NCBI RefSeq assembly: GCF_001426245.1
Contig: NZ_LMCM01000002.1
Coordinates: 1 to 54,134, forward strand
Source of the DNA: Phycicoccus sp. Root101
GTDB taxonomy: Bacteria > Actinomycetota > Actinomycetes > Actinomycetales > Dermatophilaceae
Length of the DNA stretch: 54,134 nt
Direction: 5' to 3'
The position numbers and the translations under genes are program-made. The notes below the pieces were generated by a model. The model saw only the letters and a list, made by a program, of their open reading frames with translations, did no database searches and was not told the origin of the DNA. The first letter of the stretch is position 1. Each line of letters starts with the position of its first letter. Below are positions 50,663 through 54,134 of the stretch, one piece after another.

Positions 50663-50733
50663 GGTGGAGTGGCCGAGAGGCGAGGCAGCGGCCTGCAAAG
50701 CCGCGTACACGGGTTCAAATCCCGTCTCCACCT
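50663..50733 (+). tRNA. tRNA-Cys (GCA)
   Basis: 71 nt. The acceptor GGTGGAG pairs with CTCCACC, with anticodon GCA at 50695-50697 in the GCGGCCT/AGCCGCG region. The T-loop TTCAAAT is canonical. The discriminator is T (50733) and CCA is not encoded. Confidence 0.96.
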
Positions 50734-50765
50734 CGACTACGTACGAACCCGAAATCTCCACCCTC

Positions 50766-50840
50766 GGGCGATTGGCGCAGTGGTAGCGCGCTTCCTTGAC
50801 ACGGAAGAGGTCACTGGTTCAAACCCAGTATCGCCCACCA
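50766..50840 (+). tRNA. tRNA-Val (GAC)
   Basis: 75 nt including an encoded CCA. The acceptor GGGCGAT pairs with ATCGCCC, with anticodon GAC at 50798-50800 in a CTTCC/GGAAG stem. The T-arm CTGGTTCAAACCCAG is canonical. Its 3' end is the probable integration site of the element that follows. Confidence 0.97.
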
Positions 50841-50848
50841 GAACGAAA

Positions 50849-50884
50849 CAGCCCCTGACCTGCGGAAACGCCGGTCAGGGGCTG
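50849..50884. terminator. Hairpin between tRNA-Val and integrase
   Basis: CAGCCCCTGACC (50849-50860) pairs with GGTCAGGGGCTG (50873-50884) in a 12-bp stem with a 12-nt loop, followed by TTGTTCGT. It can serve the tRNA transcript and, on the other strand, the integrase. Confidence 0.75.
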
Positions 50885-50920
50885 TTGTTCGTAGGGCTTC
50901 GAATCGGCCCTCAAGGGCGA

Positions 50921-50944
50921 TGCTTGACTAACTGCTTGACTAAG
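50921..50944. repeat. Two 12-bp direct repeats at the integrase stop
   Basis: TGCTTGACTAAC (50921-50932) and TGCTTGACTAAG (50933-50944) are adjacent direct repeats. The integrase stop lies in the second. They could be arm-type integrase binding sites, which is inference from position. Confidence 0.6.
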
Positions 50945-51794
50945 GATCCGTTTTTGGGTCCGGTTCCGGTGTCGAAACGGAGTCCGGACGCGGGCGGACG
51001 TCCTCCGGCACGAAGATGCGGTCCATGGCCTCCGCGCCCTCGGTCAGCACGGGTCTGAGCTGCTTTCGGTAGACCGCCTCGGTGACCGTGGTGCTCCGGT
51101 GGCCGACGAGCCGGGCGATCTCCTCCAGGGGGACTCCCGCCTCGGACAGGATCGAGACGAAGCTGTGCCGGAGCTCGCGGGGTGTCCACGTCCCGTCGAC
51201 CAGGCCAGCTCGGCGCACGACGCTGCGGAAGGCACGGCGGACGTTCGCCGAGTCCAGGGCGAGCCCGGAATCGGTGCAGAAGACGAGGTCGTTGTCGGTC
51301 CAGTTGTCCCCGGCTGCCTCCCTGCGACGGTCCTGCTCCAGCTTGTGAAGCGTGAGCGCTTCGACGGCGACGGTAGGCAACCGAAGGGTCCGTCGTGACC
51401 GCTTGGTCTTGGTGTCGCCAGTTTCACGCACCGACCGCCAGACCTGAATGGTCGGCGGCCGCAGTGGTTTCGACGCGAGGTCGCCGGTCAGGTCCAGGTG
51501 AGCCCAGGTCAGGGCGCGCAGCTCCTCCGTCCTGGCGCCCGTGACGAGGCTGAGCGTGATGTAGGCATTCATGTCCGTTCCACGCGCAGCGGCCAGCACG
51601 GCCGCAGCTTGCTCGAAGGTCAGCGCCCTGGACGGGCGCCCCTTTCGTCCCTGCGGGACCTCGCAGTGCAACGCGACGTTTCGCCGGAGCCGGTCACGGG
51701 CCACCTGGCGAGACAGGGCTCGACGCAGGATGGAGAGGATGCGCTGCAGGGTGGCACGGCTCAGGTCGGGTGACTTCCGCTTGAGCCATCGGTC

Positions 51795-51993
51795 CACGTC
51801 CTCGGCTGTGAGCTCCTGCACCTTTCTGGCGCCCAAGTCCGGGATGACATGTCCGTTGGCCAGGATCCGGCACGTGGTGATGGTCTTCGCGGACACGTCC
51901 TCGGCTGTGAGCTCCTGCACCTTTCTGGCGCCCAAGTCCGGGATGACATGTCCGTTGGCCAGGATCCGGCACGTGGTGATGGTCTTCGCGGAC
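51795..51993. repeat. Perfect tandem duplication of 99 bp in the integrase
   Basis: 51795-51894 equals 51894-51993, with one shared base. It is in frame and doubles the segment SAKTITTCRILANGHVIPDL with the following GARKVQELTAEDV. Confidence 0.95.
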
Positions 51994-52069
51994 CGGCCGG
52001 CCAGACCGAACTCCAGCCAGTCCTCGATGGCCGACGCAACTGTCATGCGGGCTGCTACCGAAATGCCAT

Positions 52070-52276
52070 CGCGGTGGTCGCGAATAAGCTTCTGGAGCTT
52101 GTCCTTGGCCTCGGTCTTGGTGCGACCGGTCCCAGTCTTGACGATGCGTTTGCCGTCTGGGTGGAAGCCCACGCGCGGTGGTCGCGAATAAGCTTCTGGA
52201 GCTTGTCCTTGGCCTCGGTCTTGGTGCGACCGGTCCCAGTCTTGACGATGCGTTTGCCGTCTGGGTGGAAGCCCAC
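52070..52276. repeat. Tandem duplication of 103 bp in the integrase
   Basis: 52070-52172 equals 52174-52276 with one extra G between, so the period is 104. It shifts the frame inside the N-terminal domain. Confidence 0.95.
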
Positions 52277-52337
52277 CTGAGCGGTCGCGATCCAGCGCTG
52301 GCGTGACTCCGAGAAGTGGACACCACCTTCGCCGCGA

Positions 52338-52547
52338 CTACGCCGTGTGGCCATCCGCCTCCGCCTCGGACTCGAGCAGGGCGACGTAACGTTCGATCGC
52401 CGACGCAGTGACGTAGCAGCGGCGCCCTTGGTGCACGGTCTGCAAGCGGCCTGCACGGATCTGCTCATAGACGACGGTGCGGCTCATGCTGAGCAGCTCC
52501 ATTGTTTCCGTGATGCCGAGGAGTGCGCGTTCTGCCACTGCGGTCAT
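52338..52547 (-). CDS. xis: Excisionase-type helix-turn-helix protein
   Basis: A 69-residue MerR-like/HTH_17 DNA-binding protein. The motif GITETMELLSMSRTVVYEQI (10-29) followed by RAGRLQTVHQGRRCYVTASAIERYVALL is typical of recombination directionality factors and small plasmid regulators. GGGAGAAACC precedes the ATG. It is upstream of and overlapping the integrase gene by 17 bp, the standard xis-int order. Confidence 0.9.
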   Translation of the reverse strand: MTAVAERALLGITETMELLSMSRTVVYEQIRAGRLQTVHQGRRCYVTASAIERYVALLESEAEADGHTA

Positions 52548-52918
52548 GGTTTCTCCCTTGTCGTTCTCGACTGGACAACGGTGACGAGGGGGCACCATCC
52601 GCGCCAGGTCGCCGTTTGGCCCTGGCGTCAGCACATTCAGTTGACCTTGGAGTTGCGTGATCGTTGCCGGCGCTGCTGCTCAACCACGTGCAGTGAGTTC
52701 GAGACGAGAGTGGTGTGCTCTCGAGCCCCGAATCCGTTGATTATCCGGAGGGAGCGCGCGTCGTTACTCGTCCTACTTCATGAATAGTCTCTGACCTGCA
52801 TAAATGTGCGGATGGAGCTTGTGAGGGTGCTCGTCATTTCCTGGCTCTTCTCGACCAAAGCCGGAGGGTAAACCGGACGGCGACAAGCCTTGCTCGCGTG
52901 GAGAGCCCTGTGGCTGGG
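52548..52918. other. Region without a supported gene
   Basis: About 370 bases between the excisionase start and the unknown gene. It has lower GC content in 52680-52860. No coding frame with a domain, and no clear terminator hairpin, was found. Confidence 0.55.
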
Positions 52919-54115
52919 TCAGAGCTCGAGCAGTCTCTGGACTGGCGAGGGACCGGGATGTAGGTCGGGCCGTGCCATGGAGTGCTTGACCTGCTGCGTC
53001 TGTCGATACGCCTCGTTCCACAGCATCTGGAGGTCGGGCACCTCGTGGCTGGAGACGGCGACGAACTTGCCCTGACTCTTGGCTGGCATCCGGGTCACGG
53101 AGACCGGCAGGGCTCGTGCGGGGGCGAAGACGAGTCCGGATCGGAGCAGTCGGTCTGGAAGCGTCTGACTCAGCTCCATGATGACTCGTCCAAGAGTCTC
53201 GACACCGTGGGTGAGGTCGCGTAGTCCTCGTGGCCTGTCCCAAACATCCGCTGGTTCGGATGCGTGCACACCGACTTCGTTGAGGGCGTTGAAGAGCTCA
53301 CGACTGGCGGCGACGAACTCGGTGCTGCTGCGGCTTGCGGTGGTGAGCCGTGCCCAGGACTTGTCGGCGGACTGGAAGGCGCGTGCACCAGCTACCAGAG
53401 AGGTGCTGGCTCCGTCGAGCGCGTCCTCGAGGTTGCCATGGGGCGCGGTAAGTACCTGGTGCGTAACCGCGTACAGGAGGGCTCCTTGGTTGGCCAGCAT
53501 GCGCAGGGTGTCTGCGCTCGGAACGAGCCGGAGGAGCTCCAGCTCGGCGGCTATCGTCCAGTGTTCGACGGCTGCTTCGAGGCGCTCGTTGATTGTCGCT
53601 GGAGCCGGCTCCGGCGAGGTGGCGGTGAGCCGCTCGAGCGCGAGGGGACGCTGCGCACCTTCGCGGAGCGCGTCGATGGACTCTTCGGCGTATCGCGAGA
53701 TGGCCAGCGGGCGGTCGGCGTCCACTACTGCGCCATGGGCCAGGGCGTGACGTGCTGCAGAGTAGGTGAGGGAAAGGATGTGGATGTAGGTGCCGGCCAG
53801 TTGTGCGTCGTCCATGAAGCGGGCCTGCTCGACCTGTCGCTGGGCCACGGCCAAGTCTGCGGCTGCGCCGAGCGTGCAGGAGATTCGTGCAAGCGGGTGC
53901 GGGTCGCCGAGCTCCGCCGGGGTGATGTCGGGGTCCACGTCCAGGTCACGGGTCTTGACCAGGTAAACGCCCGCGTCGTGGACCACGTGCAGGTTGCCGT
54001 GCTGCACCCTGCGACGGAAGTAGGCGGCCCTCTTGCCGGTGAGCGCGGCGGCCTGTTCGAGGCTGAGCTGGGTGTCGAAGGGATGCCGCAGCGGTTCGGG
54101 GTAGGAACGGAACAC
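52919..54115 (-). CDS. Element-borne protein with N-terminal helix-turn-helix, function unknown
   Basis: A 398-residue protein. Residues about 17-60 (LSLEQAAALTGKRAAYFRRR then VQHGNLHVVHDAGVYLVKTRDLD) resemble an HTH_17/excisionase-type DNA-binding domain. The rest is predicted mostly helical with leucine-rich stretches (DALREGAQRPLALERLTA, DTLRMLANQGALLYAVTH) and shows no family I recognise. Either a regulator or a replication or partition accessory of the element is possible. GTG at 54115; the frame remains open to the window edge, so the true start may lie outside. Confidence 0.65.
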   Translation of the reverse strand: MFRSYPEPLRHPFDTQLSLEQAAALTGKRAAYFRRRVQHGNLHVVHDAGVYLVKTRDLDVDPDITPAELGDPHPLARISCTLGAAADLAVAQRQVEQARFMDDAQLAGTYIHILSLTYSAARHALAHGAVVDADRPLAISRYAEESIDALREGAQRPLALERLTATSPEPAPATINERLEAAVEHWTIAAELELLRLVPSADTLRMLANQGALLYAVTHQVLTAPHGNLEDALDGASTSLVAGARAFQSADKSWARLTTASRSSTEFVAASRELFNALNEVGVHASEPADVWDRPRGLRDLTHGVETLGRVIMELSQTLPDRLLRSGLVFAPARALPVSVTRMPAKSQGKFVAVSSHEVPDLQMLWNEAYRQTQQVKHSMARPDLHPGPSPVQRLLEL

Positions 54116-54134
54116 AGCAAGGGTGGGCGCGAGC

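Larger units (their letters stand above)
50940..52354 (-). pseudogene. int: Tyrosine integrase gene carrying two tandem duplications
   Basis: The gene starts at ATG 52354 (MATRRSRGEGGVHFSESRQR). It carries a basic N-terminal arm-binding domain, a core-binding SAM-like domain and a catalytic domain with R in ARTEELR, ELRHSFVS, GHRSTTV and the tyrosine nucleophile in VYRKQLRP. A 104-bp duplication (52070-52276) shifts the frame near residue 60, so translation from the ATG fails. A 99-bp in-frame duplication (51795-51993) doubles 33 residues of the core-binding domain. Without both, the protein would be about 403 residues, normal for this family. It is next to tRNA-Val and overlaps the excisionase gene by 17 bp. 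Confidence 0.88.
50841..54134. mobile_element. Integrative element next to tRNA-Val, right end beyond window
   Basis: Immediately after the tRNA-Val 3' end lie a tyrosine integrase, an excisionase and an unknown regulator-like gene, all on the minus strand. This is the usual layout of an actinobacterial integrative element or prophage remnant inserted at a tRNA. The distal att copy is not in the window, so the size and type (phage or conjugative) are unknown. Confidence 0.75.

Overview
The window is GC-rich (roughly 70 % by eye) DNA from an actinobacterium, most likely Micrococcales and perhaps Intrasporangiaceae. The evidence is the strong G/C preference at third codon positions, frequent GTG starts, many leaderless-looking promoters (a TANNNT hexamer 6-8 nt before the start codon), a coproporphyrin-dependent haem branch (hemE, cgoX, actinobacterial-type chdC), a LacI/ABC sugar operon with no ATPase gene, and DUF222/HNH, DUF3000 and PPK2 genes. 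The genus-level placement is inference.

Layout. Positions 1-10.9 kb are an accessory-looking stretch of short unrelated genes: a GAF histidine kinase, a decayed lipoprotein gene, a terpene-cyclase-fold protein, DUF1810, YdeI-like, a P450, threonine aldolase, DUF1003, a double-DivIVA mini-protein with a GNAT enzyme, a DUF6054-like protein, and a protein combining a baseplate-J-like N-terminus with a phage-spike (gpV) OB-fold. From 10.9 to 12.6 kb lie an epimerase and a spermidine-synthase-fold protein. From 12.9 to 19.6 kb is a sugar locus: lacI, binding protein and two permeases joined by 4-bp overlaps, divergent from an amylo-alpha-1,6-glucosidase-type enzyme, with paired LacI-like operators between them. 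From 19.7 to 37.7 kb is conserved core: dxs, a GAF/PucR regulator with 3-hydroxybutyrate dehydrogenase, fadA-fadB, rnd, DUF3000, an EamA transporter, hemE, a DUF4349 lipoprotein, cgoX, chdC, a CtaG-type protein and msrB. From 37.8 to 50.5 kb are a primase/polymerase-LigC ligase fusion, a hydrolase, a P-loop kinase, a badly rearranged DUF222/HNH gene, a RibD-like reductase, a ZapE-like ATPase, PPK2, an AidB-like dehydrogenase and a YihY protein. From 50.57 kb there are three tRNA genes (Gly, Cys, Val), and next to tRNA-Val begins an integrative element (integrase, excisionase, a 398-residue unknown) that runs off the right edge.

How the parts work together. The LacI operon probably senses and imports an oligosaccharide that the divergent glucosidase trims. 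HemE, CgoX and ChdC cover the late steps of haem synthesis through coproporphyrin. FadA-FadB and 3-hydroxybutyrate dehydrogenase suggest fatty-acid and ketone-body use.

Notable points. The DUF222/HNH gene and the integrase each carry two perfect tandem duplications of 62-104 bp. The HNH gene also holds a fragment of an NCS1-type permease gene between 111-bp direct repeats. These could be real rearrangements or assembly errors, and read mapping would settle it. No complete, clearly new multi-gene system is visible. The best candidates for new biology are the baseplate-J/gpV fusion, the primase-LigC fusion, two divergent promoters with identical 31-bp geometry, and a GGCATAC/GTATGCC word enriched in the core but absent from both accessory flanks.
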